A DNA stretch of 49,061 nucleotides. Source: CAZSAT01 sp964604675 (GTDB taxonomy: Bacteria > Myxococcota_A > UBA796 > CAJQPC01). The notes beneath the pieces were generated by a model. That model worked only from the letters and a program-made list of their open reading frames with translations, was not told where the DNA came from and did not search any database. Shown here piece by piece: positions 7,256 to 15,164 of the stretch. Location of the stretch: contig CAZSAT010000047.1 of the NCBI GenBank assembly GCA_964604675.1, positions 1 through 49,061 of the forward strand, read 5' to 3'. The position numbers and the translations under genes are program-made. Each line of letters begins with the position of its first letter. Position 1 is the stretch's first letter.

Positions 7256-8674
7256 ATGCTGTTGTTCTGGGCCCTGGTGGCGTGCAACAAGGAAGAGCCC
7301 GAAGAGGACACCGCCGTGGTGCTCTACGAGGAGCCCGAGGACGAGCGCACCGACGCGCCCGACTCCCTCGACGAGGCCCTCGCCGTGGAGATCTGCTACG
7401 CGCCTGACGACTGCCTGGACTGGCCCAACGTGCTCCACGAGGACGCCATCGACGAACCCGGGGACCGCGACTGGCTCTCCCTGGAGCTCGAGGAGGGCTG
7501 GATCGTCACCCTCGGCACCGCCGCCTGGTACCTCGACGACGACACGGAGCCCGACACGGTCATCCGGCTCTACGACGAGGCGGGTGACCTGATCGCCACC
7601 AACGACGACATGCCCTTCTCCTGGCGCGAGACCGACTCGGCGCTCTACGTGCAGGCGCTCTACACGGGCACCTACTACCTGGAGGTGCTCGAGTACAGCG
7701 ACTACAGCTCGAGCTCCAGTGGCCTGGGCGACGACAGCGAGCGGCTGGGGGGCTCGAGCTGGGGCTACGAGGTCTGGGGCTTCGCCTTCAGCTACGACGA
7801 CGACCTCGTGCTCGAGAACAACACCATCGACGCGGTGGTGGGCCAGGACCAGGAACGCTTCGCCTGGTGGACCGACACCGCGGGCGACAACTACGGCACC
7901 CTCGGCCAGAAGGGCGACGTGGACGTGCGCGAGTGGAGCTTCGAGGAGGACTGGCTCTACACGTGGTCGTTCTACCCCGGAACCCTCGGCACCCTCACGC
8001 CCACCGTGAGCCTGTACACCTCCGACGGCACGCTCGTGGCCCAGACCGACCAGCCCGCCTTCGACTTCGACGGCGGCCACATCCTCCCGAACGTGGGCCT
8101 GCTCTACCACTGCAAGGCGGGCGAGAGCTACTACGCGGTGGTGGAAGATGCCGCCGGGGCCTATGGCGTGGGCACCTTCTACTCGATGTTCGACACCGGG
8201 TACGTGGTGGAGAACCTGTCGGAGACCTTCGTCGTGGAGGCCGATCCCGACGTCAACGACGACTTCGGCACGGCCGAGCGCTTCAACCCGGTGGAGTCCT
8301 CCACGTACGAGAACCTGAACTACATGTACGCGAAGGGCAGCGTCGGCCCGACCGACGTGGACTACTGGTACGTCGCCGACAGCGATCTCAGCCTGGGGAC
8401 CCAGGATCAGTACATCAACGTGTGGGTGCAGGCGCTCGGCATCGGAGGCCTGGCCGACGTGAAGGTCGTGGTCTACGACGCCTCGGGTGCCGTGATCGGC
8501 GAAGCCAGCGTCGACCCGGATCCGGAGGACTACGAGGAGGACCCCGAGCTGCTCAACGTGGAGCTCTCGGCCGGTGGCGCCTACGTGGCGGTCGAGGTCG
8601 AGGACCACCAGGGCACCGACGCGAGCTCGGGCACCTACCTCCTCGAGGCGTGGGTCTACTCCGAACCGATCTGA
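7256..8674 (+). CDS. Acidic lipoprotein with PPC-like beta domains
   Basis: The product has 472 residues. ATG 7256 is chosen because GGAGG sits 5 nt upstream; an in-frame TTG at 7244 lacks this. A short signal (MLLFWALVAC) ends in a lipobox. The mature protein is very acidic and Tyr-rich. It holds two or three beta domains with the pattern of bacterial pre-peptidase C-terminal (PPC) modules: DRDWLSLELEEGWIVTL, then TVIRLYDEAGDLIATNDD and TYYLEVLEYSD in the first, and DVDYWYVADSDL, VKVVVYDASGAVIGEAS and GGAYVAVEVED in the last. PPC domains usually flank secreted enzymes, but no enzyme domain is visible here. It is convergent with the lipoprotein gene at 8676, one base apart. Confidence 0.75.
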   Translation: MLLFWALVACNKEEPEEDTAVVLYEEPEDERTDAPDSLDEALAVEICYAPDDCLDWPNVLHEDAIDEPGDRDWLSLELEEGWIVTLGTAAWYLDDDTEPDTVIRLYDEAGDLIATNDDMPFSWRETDSALYVQALYTGTYYLEVLEYSDYSSSSSGLGDDSERLGGSSWGYEVWGFAFSYDDDLVLENNTIDAVVGQDQERFAWWTDTAGDNYGTLGQKGDVDVREWSFEEDWLYTWSFYPGTLGTLTPTVSLYTSDGTLVAQTDQPAFDFDGGHILPNVGLLYHCKAGESYYAVVEDAAGAYGVGTFYSMFDTGYVVENLSETFVVEADPDVNDDFGTAERFNPVESSTYENLNYMYAKGSVGPTDVDYWYVADSDLSLGTQDQYINVWVQALGIGGLADVKVVVYDASGAVIGEASVDPDPEDYEEDPELLNVELSAGGAYVAVEVEDHQGTDASSGTYLLEAWVYSEPI

Positions 8675-8675
8675 G

Positions 8676-9809
8676 TCAGCGGCCCTGCCCGCTGCCCAGC
8701 TCGCCGTCGCCCGGGCAGATGTCCACGGGGTCGCCGGTGGCGTGCTGGAACCCGGCGTTCATGCAGGTCGTCATGCGTTCGCCGAGGCAGCTGGCGACGA
8801 GCTCCGACCAGGCGGCGGCCCACGCGCGGCCTTCCTCGGCACCCCAGCGCGCGTCGGGATCGGCGCAGATCGCGGGCCCATCGTCCCAGCCCCAGGCGTC
8901 GCACCCGTCGCTGCCCGTGACCTGCCCGTGGTCGTGGTAGGTGTGTGGCGTGTAGGGTGCCTGGCGGGTCTGGACGCGGCGGGTGCCCCCCGCGACCAGG
9001 TAGTTCACCTTGAAGGTGCCGTCGGCGTGCCGCTCGTCGAGCCGAGCACCGCCCGAGGCCCGACAGGGGTCGACCCCCTGCTCGGCGATCTCCGCGCTGC
9101 GGTCCCCGCAGGCCCAGCGCACGAGCTCGTCGTCCAGGCGCACCCACTGGGAGATCACCGCGCCGTAGTCGTAGAGCCCGCTCTCGGCGTTTCGGCAGCT
9201 CTCGAGCCCGGCGATGCCGGCCTCCTCGTCGCCCGGACACAGGGCGTCGTCGGGGGTGTCGCCGTACACGAAGCGCTGGTTCGTGGTCGGCCCGGCGACG
9301 GCCAGCTCGTACTCGGTGTAGGTGCACAGGCGCCGGGGCCCGAAGGCCCCCGTGGCCAGCAGCTCTTCGAGCTTCTGGGCGTCGTAGGTGGTCATGCCGT
9401 CGGCGGGGTAGGGTCCGGCGCCCGGGAAGGGGCGCCGCTCCATGCAGTAGCCGTCGACGCGGACCTCGTGCGGTCGCACCACCGGGTCGTGCAGGTCGGT
9501 CTGCACCCAGCAGGCCACGGCGTCGGGCGTGCCAGCGATGGCGGCCGGGCAGTCCTCTTCCGGGGCCTCGACCACGTCCATCTTGGTGGTGTCGACCACG
9601 CCGTAGGGAAACGCACCCGTCATGCCTGTGGTGTAGGTCCCGGCCGGTACGTAGGTCATGCCGTCGGGGCAGGGACCGTTCGAGGGCGACAGCACCGCTG
9701 CCACAGGGAGAGCAGGCGGATTCACGGCGACCGGCACCGCCTCGGAAGGCTGGTCCGGCTCGTCGACGTCGGGGCCCGCCGTCTGGCAGGCCAGGAGGCT
9801 GATCAGCAC
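8676..9809 (-). CDS. Lipoprotein with formylglycine-generating-enzyme (FGE/SUMF1)-like domain
   Basis: This 377-residue protein starts at GTG 9809, nine bases after the HTH gene, so the two are probably cotranscribed. The signal is very short (MLISLLAC) with a lipobox. From about residue 45 the sequence follows the FGE-sulfatase (PF03781) pattern: GMTYVPAGTYTTG, VRVDGYCMERRPF, RLCTYTEYELAVAGP followed by FVYGD, and a C-terminal portion rich in paired Cys and Trp. FGE-like folds act as C-alpha-formylglycine oxidases or, more often in bacteria, as non-catalytic or ligand-binding domains. The cysteine content (about 14 residues) suggests disulfides. I could not identify the catalytic Cys pair, so an enzymatic role is unproven. 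Confidence 0.7.
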   Translation of the reverse strand: MLISLLACQTAGPDVDEPDQPSEAVPVAVNPPALPVAAVLSPSNGPCPDGMTYVPAGTYTTGMTGAFPYGVVDTTKMDVVEAPEEDCPAAIAGTPDAVACWVQTDLHDPVVRPHEVRVDGYCMERRPFPGAGPYPADGMTTYDAQKLEELLATGAFGPRRLCTYTEYELAVAGPTTNQRFVYGDTPDDALCPGDEEAGIAGLESCRNAESGLYDYGAVISQWVRLDDELVRWACGDRSAEIAEQGVDPCRASGGARLDERHADGTFKVNYLVAGGTRRVQTRQAPYTPHTYHDHGQVTGSDGCDAWGWDDGPAICADPDARWGAEEGRAWAAAWSELVASCLGERMTTCMNAGFQHATGDPVDICPGDGELGSGQGR

Positions 9810-9818
9810 GCCCGGAGG

Positions 9819-10178
9819 CTACAGGACCCGACCGAGGTACTCCAGCCCCACCACGGTTCCACCGGCCCGCTCCTGCGCCACCCGTGCCGCGTCGGTGATG
9901 TCCGACGCCACGAGCACGCACGCTTCGGTGGCGCCGTCGTCTTCGATCAGCACGCGGAACGCTGTGCGTTCGCCTTGCTGGTTCGCCCTGGGCGGTTGCA
10001 CGATCGTGAGCCGCTTCTTCATCGAGCGGAACGACGGGATGCCGTGGCGCTGCCGGTACATGCGCACCCCGTCGGGCGTCATGCCAGCGCGCTCGGCGAC
10101 CTCGCGGTCGGGCACCTTGCCGACCATGTGGAGGTACGGATCCAGCTTGGATCGGCGGGCCTGAGTCTTCTTGCTCAT
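9819..10178 (-). CDS. Small helix-turn-helix protein
   Basis: The product has 119 residues, with ATG 10178 preceded by AGAGGA. Residues about 12-48 (YLHMVGKVPDREVAERAG, then MTPDGVRMYRQRHGIPSF) match a short HTH seen in many myxobacterial proteins, in which PDREVA starts helix 1 and VRMYRQRHGIP is the recognition helix. The remaining region (TAFRVLIEDDGATEACVLVAS, followed by a short helix) has no family I recognise and may be a small sensor or oligomerisation domain. A perfect 19-bp palindrome lies 22 nt upstream of the start, as expected if the protein regulates itself; that is inference. The FGE-like lipoprotein follows directly downstream. Confidence 0.65.
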   Translation of the reverse strand: MSKKTQARRSKLDPYLHMVGKVPDREVAERAGMTPDGVRMYRQRHGIPSFRSMKKRLTIVQPPRANQQGERTAFRVLIEDDGATEACVLVASDITDAARVAQERAGGTVVGLEYLGRVL

Positions 10179-10200
10179 GGGATCCTCTTCTTGGAGGTTG

Positions 10201-10219
10201 ACGGGGCATCATGCCCCGT
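10201..10219. promoter_or_regulatory. Perfect 19-bp palindrome upstream of the HTH gene
   Basis: ACGGGGCAT and ATGCCCCGT flank a single central base. It lies 22 nt before the HTH gene start (10178) and 48 bp after the stop of the OB-like lipoprotein gene, both on the minus strand. There is no T-run, so an intrinsic terminator is unlikely. An operator, or a hairpin in the 5' leader, fits better. Confidence 0.5.
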
Positions 10220-10267
10220 TCGACGCTCTCGGCACCGTAGCACGCCCCTCCCCGGATCTGCGGGAAG

Positions 10268-11518
10268 TCAGGGGGTCAGGTCGCTGTCCGAACGCGGGGA
10301 CAGCTTCCACTCCTTCCAGTCGTAGGTCCAGATGCCCTTGATGTTCGAGAACGAGGTGCCGTTGGACAGGTCCTCGAGCGAGATGAACTCGTCGTGGAGG
10401 TAGAGGCCGTTGTCGAGCGGCCAGTCGCCGTACTTGCTCAGCTCGCCGTCGATCGTCGCTCCACCGACGTCGACCAGGCAGCCTTCCCAGGCTTCCTGGT
10501 CGGTGACGCTCGCCGGACCGACCGAGTCCACCGTGGGGCTGCCGCCGGTCGAGATGACCTCGACCGAAGCGTCGCCCTCGATCGTGATCTCGGTGAGGTC
10601 GTAGTACTCGTAGGTACCGCCCGTGACGGTGACCACGTCGCCCGGGGACAGGCTGAGGCTGTCGAACTCGTTGTAGCTGTAGATCTTCACGCCGCTGTAC
10701 GCGCCGCCGCCGGCGTCCTGCACGTGGAAGCTGTTGTCGTTGGCGATCGGGGTGGTGACCACCACGTTCTCGAGCACGACGGTGCCGGTGAGGCCGCCTT
10801 CCTGCACGTCGTTCACCGTGGCCACGGTGCTGCCACCGCCGGCCTCGCCGTCGTAGCCGTCGAGGTCCGCTTCGCTGCGGGGGAAGAGCATCCAGGTGCT
10901 GTAGGAGTAGCCGATGGCGCCGGTCACGCTGTCGAAGGTGCCGCCGGCGGCCACGGAGAAGTCGGTGAACCAGTCGTCCATGGTGAGCCCGACGTCCAGC
11001 TCGGCTTCGCCGTAGGTGTTCACGGCGTCGATGGTGACGTCTTCGAAGGTGACCAGGCACGACTCCCAGGCTTCGAAGTCCGAGGCGTCGCTCACGGTGT
11101 CCGCGGTGACCTCGCCTTCGCCGGTGACCTCGATGGAGGTCTCCGAGGCGACCACCAGCTCGGTCCAGTCGTAGAACTCGACCACGTCGCCGCTGATGGT
11201 GAGCTCGTCACCCTCGGCGATGTAGAGGTCGACGAGGCCCTGCTGGAGGTACACGTACATGCCGCTGTACTCGCCACCGCCGGCGTCCTGCACGAAGAAG
11301 CCGCTGCCCTCTTCGTTGATCGCGGTGGTCACGATGACCCCGGAGACCGTGACCGGCGTGCCGTTCTCGGCGTCGTACTCGAAGGCGCCGGACTGGATGT
11401 CGGCGATCGACGTGCCGCTCGAGCCACCCTCGGTGGAGCCGGTGTCGTCGCCGGTCGTCTTGGGGGTGCACGCCACGAGGGGGACGATCAGGGCGGCGAG
11501 GGATACGGAGCGGGTCAT
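10268..11518 (-). CDS. Lipoprotein with two tandem OB-like domains
   Basis: The protein has 416 residues. ATG 11518 follows GGAGG and starts a signal peptide ending in LVAC (lipobox). A short Thr/Ser/Gly linker (TGDDTGSTEGGSSGTS) precedes two copies of a module of about 190 residues. Copy one starts IADIQSGAF (about 39) and copy two VNDVQEGGL (about 237). Both contain VQEG/IQSG, VTVSGVIVTT or VVLENVVVTT, FFVQDAGGGEYSGMYVY or FHVQDAGGGAYSGVKIY, and GD-x-(L/V)TISG or VTVTG strands. The pattern resembles the OB-fold nucleic-acid/lipoprotein modules found next to secreted nucleases (DUF5689-like). No catalytic domain is present. Function is unknown; adhesion or binding of a polyanion is possible. 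Confidence 0.7.
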   Translation of the reverse strand: MTRSVSLAALIVPLVACTPKTTGDDTGSTEGGSSGTSIADIQSGAFEYDAENGTPVTVSGVIVTTAINEEGSGFFVQDAGGGEYSGMYVYLQQGLVDLYIAEGDELTISGDVVEFYDWTELVVASETSIEVTGEGEVTADTVSDASDFEAWESCLVTFEDVTIDAVNTYGEAELDVGLTMDDWFTDFSVAAGGTFDSVTGAIGYSYSTWMLFPRSEADLDGYDGEAGGGSTVATVNDVQEGGLTGTVVLENVVVTTPIANDNSFHVQDAGGGAYSGVKIYSYNEFDSLSLSPGDVVTVTGGTYEYYDLTEITIEGDASVEVISTGGSPTVDSVGPASVTDQEAWEGCLVDVGGATIDGELSKYGDWPLDNGLYLHDEFISLEDLSNGTSFSNIKGIWTYDWKEWKLSPRSDSDLTP

Positions 11519-11587
11519 GGGGACCTCCAAAGAAGCCCGGCAGATACACGGCTGGCGGCGTGCCCGCAAGCTGCAAGGTGGTGACGG

Positions 11588-12493
11588 ATGACTCGCGACG
11601 CTGCGCTCGAGGTCGCAGGTCTCCGGCGGACTTACGGGAACCGGGTGGCGCTGTCCGACCTGGACCTGTGCGTGCGCGAAGGCGACGTCTACGGCTTTCT
11701 CGGCCCCAACGGTGCCGGCAAGACCACCGCCATGCGCTGCGTGCTCGGCCTGATCCGGCCGGATGCGGGGCGTGTCGCGATCTTCGGCGACACCGATCCG
11801 GTGCGGCAGCGCCGCCACGTGGGGGCCATGGTCGAGACCCCTCGGTTCCACGACTGGCTGAGTGGCCGGCGCAACCTCGAGCTCGCCTGCGCCTACGCGG
11901 GCCTGGGCCGGGGCGTGGTGGAGCCGGCGCTCGATCTGGTCGGGCTGCGCGATCGGGGCGGCGATCGGGTGGGCGGCTACTCGTTGGGCATGAAGCAGCG
12001 GCTCGGCGTGGCACGGGCGCTGTTGGGCGAGCCCAGGCTGCTGCTCCTCGACGAGCCCACCAACGGCCTCGATCCCGCGGGCATGCGCGACGTGCGGGAG
12101 CTGATTCGCCGCATGGCGTCGGAGAAGGGCATCACGGTGCTGGTGTCGAGTCACCTGCTCGCCGAGGTGGAGAGCATCGCCACCCGGGTCGGCATCCTGA
12201 AGGACGGGCTGCTCCTCGCCGAGGGGGAGGTCGCGGAGCTCCTGCGCGGCGGAGACGTGGTCGAGATCGGGTCGAGCGAACCGGCGGCGCTTCACCGAGC
12301 GGTGGGCGACCTTGTGGGCGCCACGGTGGTCGGCGATGCGGAGAGCGGGCGGCTGAGGGTGGCGCTCGAGGACTGCTCACCGGAGGCGCTCAATGCTGCC
12401 CTGGTGGGTTCGGGCGTCCCCGTCTCCGAGCTGCACGTGGCGCGGCGCAGCCTGGAGGACCTCTTCTTGTCGCTCACGGGAGGCCAGTCGTGA
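11588..12493 (+). CDS. ABC transporter ATP-binding protein
   Basis: The 301-residue protein carries all nucleotide-binding motifs: Walker A GPNGAGKTT (about 38-46), signature YSLGMKQRL, Walker B LLLLDEPTNGLD and the H-switch SSHLLAEVE. The sequence around the signature and the C-terminal extension (about 220-300) are typical of DrrA/CcmA-like ABC-2 exporters, which pair with a separate six-helix permease. The permease gene follows with a GTGA overlap at 12490, so the pair forms an operon. It drives ATP-dependent export across the inner membrane. The substrate is unknown; the lipoprotein gene on the opposite strand gives no clue. ATG 11588 is preceded by AAGGTGG. Confidence 0.93.
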   Translation: MTRDAALEVAGLRRTYGNRVALSDLDLCVREGDVYGFLGPNGAGKTTAMRCVLGLIRPDAGRVAIFGDTDPVRQRRHVGAMVETPRFHDWLSGRRNLELACAYAGLGRGVVEPALDLVGLRDRGGDRVGGYSLGMKQRLGVARALLGEPRLLLLDEPTNGLDPAGMRDVRELIRRMASEKGITVLVSSHLLAEVESIATRVGILKDGLLLAEGEVAELLRGGDVVEIGSSEPAALHRAVGDLVGATVVGDAESGRLRVALEDCSPEALNAALVGSGVPVSELHVARRSLEDLFLSLTGGQS

Positions 12494-13296
12494 ACTCCAT
12501 GGTTCGCCTCACCCGCGCGGAGCTCTCCAAGGTGCTCGGGCGTTCTTCGGGACTCGTCGGGCTCGCCGTCGCGGTGCTGGTGGCGGTGCTCGCGGTCGCC
12601 GTGGTGCAGCTGGTCGAGGTGCGCAGCGGTGGCTCGTTCACCCAGGGCGCCGGCGGTGCGGCCGAGCTCATCCAGCTCGACCTGCAGTCAGCGCTGGGCG
12701 GCGCGCTCCGCGGTCGGAACTTCTTCGTCTTGCCGCTCGTGCTGCTGATGGTCACGGGGCAACTGATCGCCGGTGAGTTCGACGACCGCACCCTGCGCGC
12801 GGCGCTGGTCCGACCGGTTCGTCGAAGCACGGTCCTCGCCGCCAAGATCGCGGCGCTCGGTCTGTACGCGGCCCTCACGCTGCTCCTCACCTGGGGCACC
12901 ACCTTGGTGCTCGGTCTGTTGCTCCTCGGCCCCGAGGGGCTCGACCTGCTGCCGGTGACCCTGGGCTTCGCGGTGTCCTGGCTGTCCGACCTGGGCTTGA
13001 TCCTGCTGGGAGCCTTCTTCTCGGTGCGCCTGCGCTCGGTGGTCGGTGTGGTGGTCGGTACGGTGCTGTTGTTGATGCTCGACAAGGGACTGTGGGCCGC
13101 GCTGTCGCTGCTCGGTTCGGTGTTGGGCGAGGCGTGGGCCCTGACCGCGGTGCAGTGGCTCCCCGGCACGGCGCTCGCCGCGTGGGAAGGCTGGCAGACG
13201 GGCTTCGAGTCCGGGCCCTTCTTCGGGCTCGCCGGCCTCCTCCTCGTGGGCGGGGGGCTGGCGTTCCACGGCTTCGCTCGGCTCGACGTCCCGTAG
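12490..13296 (+). CDS. ABC-2 type transporter permease
   Basis: The product has 268 residues and six predicted membrane helices, the first (LVGLAVAVLVAVLAVAVVQLV) near the N-terminus. After a periplasmic loop comes the conserved GEFDDRTLRAALVRPVRRSTVLAAK segment, the coupling region typical of NatB/ABC-2 permeases (GE-x-(D/E)-x-(R/K)-T-(L/V)). I chose GTG 12490, which overlaps the ATPase stop; ATG 12499 is nine bases downstream and equally open. It would form the membrane half of the exporter with the preceding ATPase. A histidine-kinase-like gene follows 24 bp later and may be part of the same transcript. Confidence 0.88.
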   Translation: MNSMVRLTRAELSKVLGRSSGLVGLAVAVLVAVLAVAVVQLVEVRSGGSFTQGAGGAAELIQLDLQSALGGALRGRNFFVLPLVLLMVTGQLIAGEFDDRTLRAALVRPVRRSTVLAAKIAALGLYAALTLLLTWGTTLVLGLLLLGPEGLDLLPVTLGFAVSWLSDLGLILLGAFFSVRLRSVVGVVVGTVLLLMLDKGLWAALSLLGSVLGEAWALTAVQWLPGTALAAWEGWQTGFESGPFFGLAGLLLVGGGLAFHGFARLDVP

Positions 13297-13320
13297 ACTC
13301 GCTCGCGTGGAGGCGCTCCC

Positions 13321-14679
13321 ATGAGCCGTTCGTGGCCCCAGGTCCTGATCGACCACCTGAACGACCCCATCCTCATCTGCGACGAGGACGGCGTGGTCGC
13401 GCTGGCCAACCGTGCCGCCCGCGAGGCGCTCGGCCGCACGCTGGAGTGGCTCCAACAGCAGCCCGCCGACACCTGGCTGCAGGACGATCGCGGCTTCCTC
13501 TGGCCCGCCGATGGGTCGGTGGACGAGCGCGTGCTGACCTACACCCTCCCCGGTGGCGATCGCCGCGAGGTCCGTGCGGTCGTCGGTCCCACGCCCATCG
13601 AAGGCGGGGAGATGGGGTGGATGATCGCCTTCCGCCCCCCTTCGGTGGCGGCGAACAAGCTGGTCGGCCTGCAGGCCGTCACCGGTGGGATCGCCAAGGA
13701 GCTCGCAACGCACGCGGCCACCATCATCAACCACGCGTCGAGCGCGCTCATGAACGAGCCCCCCGACCCCTTCGCGGAGCCGCTGCGGAACGTGCTGTCC
13801 GCGGCCGAGGAGGTGGCGGTGCTCCAGGGGCAGCTCGCCGCGGTCGGGGGCGGTGGCCAGATGAGCCGGGTGGACCTGGCCGTGTTGTTGCGCGAGTCCG
13901 CCGGCATGCTCACGGCGATCCTGGGTGGGCACCGGCTGCACCTCACCGTCGGCGGTCTCAAGCACTGGATCGAAGGCGACGCCGCCACGCTGCGCATGGG
14001 CCTCGTCGCCATCGCGGAGTGGATCGCCCGCACCCATCCTGGGGGTGGATCGGTCGAGATGCGCCTCGACCCCGTGGGCAGCCACCTGAGGCTCTCGGTC
14101 TCGGACGACGGCCCCGGCCTGTCGCTGGAGCAACGCGAGCGCCTGTTCGAGCCCTTCAGCTCGCCGTCCACCGGCCTGGGCCTCGCCGTGGTCTCCGGCA
14201 TCGTGGAGCGGCACCGCGGACGCATCCTGGTCGACTCCACCCCAGGGGAGGGCACGCTCTTCGTGCTGGAGCTGCCGGTCTTCGAGGCCCAACCCAGCGT
14301 GACCCAGCTCCCCAAGGGCACCGAGACCATCCTCGTGGTGGAGGACGACTACGACATCCGCACGCTCGTGGTGCAGATCCTCCAGCGGCAGGGCTTCGAT
14401 GTCGTGACGGCGACCAACGGCGTCGAGGGAAGCGTGGTGCTGCGGCAGCGCGCCCCTGAGCTCGACCTGATGCTCTGCGACGCTGTGTTGCCGGGCCGGA
14501 GCGGCCTGGAGCTCGTGACCGAGGCGCGCCAGATCCGGCCCAGCCTCCCCGTCGTGCTGATGACCAGCTACTCCGAGGACTTCCTGGGTCCGAGGCTGGA
14601 GGCCTACACCCCCTTCCTGCCCAAGCCGTTCTCGCCTCAGACCCTGGTGCGGAAGCTCCGCTCCCTGCTCGACGCGTAG
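13321..14679 (+). CDS. Degenerate hybrid histidine kinase (PAS - HATPase - receiver)
   Basis: The product has 452 residues, with GGAGG 7 nt before ATG 13321. A PAS-like sensor (about 7-105) comes first. The next helix reads GGIAKELATHAATIINH (122-138). In NtrB-type kinases this position is A-H-(D/E)-F-N, so K126 replaces the phosphoacceptor His. The HATPase domain keeps the G1 box SDDGPG (261-266), F box LFEPF and G2 box GLGL. However, the N box (LRMGLVAIAEWIAR) has lost its Asn. A complete receiver follows (about 335-452; EDD, D387, K in LPKPF). Autophosphorylation is therefore doubtful. It may sense through PAS and accept phosphate on D387 from another kinase. Confidence 0.8.
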   Translation: MSRSWPQVLIDHLNDPILICDEDGVVALANRAAREALGRTLEWLQQQPADTWLQDDRGFLWPADGSVDERVLTYTLPGGDRREVRAVVGPTPIEGGEMGWMIAFRPPSVAANKLVGLQAVTGGIAKELATHAATIINHASSALMNEPPDPFAEPLRNVLSAAEEVAVLQGQLAAVGGGGQMSRVDLAVLLRESAGMLTAILGGHRLHLTVGGLKHWIEGDAATLRMGLVAIAEWIARTHPGGGSVEMRLDPVGSHLRLSVSDDGPGLSLEQRERLFEPFSSPSTGLGLAVVSGIVERHRGRILVDSTPGEGTLFVLELPVFEAQPSVTQLPKGTETILVVEDDYDIRTLVVQILQRQGFDVVTATNGVEGSVVLRQRAPELDLMLCDAVLPGRSGLELVTEARQIRPSLPVVLMTSYSEDFLGPRLEAYTPFLPKPFSPQTLVRKLRSLLDA

Positions 14680-14711
14680 CCCGCACCCCCTTGAGCGAGC
14701 GGCTCGACCCC

Positions 14712-15164
14712 TCAGCGCAGGATCACCGCCAGCCAGATGGCGACCGACACGGCAGTGACCGGCCAGAACACGCGCAGGGCTTCCGCGGCGGCGCGGGGTC
14801 GTCGCTCACGCCAGCCCCACCACGCCGCCAGCGCCATCATCGGGGAGAGCGCGATGGAGCCGAGCCACACGAAGATCCGCTCATCCTTGGCCAGGCCGGG
14901 GTCGTGGGGGAGCTCGTCGTCGCTGGCCGGGCTCGACGCGGTGAGCACGGCACGGGCCACGTCCATCAGCTCTCCCGGCGGGGTGGGGCGCTCACCGTCG
15001 CGGATCCGCGCGGCGGTGCGGTCGAGGTCCTCGTCGTCGAGGTGGTGGCTGGAGAGCAGGTAGCTCAGGGCGCGTTCTTCCCCCGCCGGCAGGTACCCAC
15101 AGCTCGGGCAGGACGCCATCGCACGCGGCTTGTCGCCGCCGCAGCGCACGCACACGGCTCGCAT
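14712..15164 (-). CDS. Zinc-ribbon membrane protein
   Basis: The protein has 150 residues. The N-terminus has two CxxC knuckles (CVRCGG and CPSCGY, about residues 5-22), a zinc ribbon. An acidic helical linker (LLSSHHLDDEDLDRTAARI) follows, then two C-terminal membrane helices (FVWLGSIALSPMMALAAWWGW and FWPVTAVSVAIWLAVIL) separated by a basic loop. The ATG at 15164 shares one base with the stop of the SMC-like gene (TGATG), so the two are translationally coupled. The function is unknown. Confidence 0.7.
   Translation of the reverse strand: MRAVCVRCGGDKPRAMASCPSCGYLPAGEERALSYLLSSHHLDDEDLDRTAARIRDGERPTPPGELMDVARAVLTASSPASDDELPHDPGLAKDERIFVWLGSIALSPMMALAAWWGWRERRPRAAAEALRVFWPVTAVSVAIWLAVILR

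Noticed and set aside
11560..13296. 578-residue plus-strand frame starting at 11560
   Set aside because: The first part is a shadow of the ABC ATPase; the permease starts at 12490.
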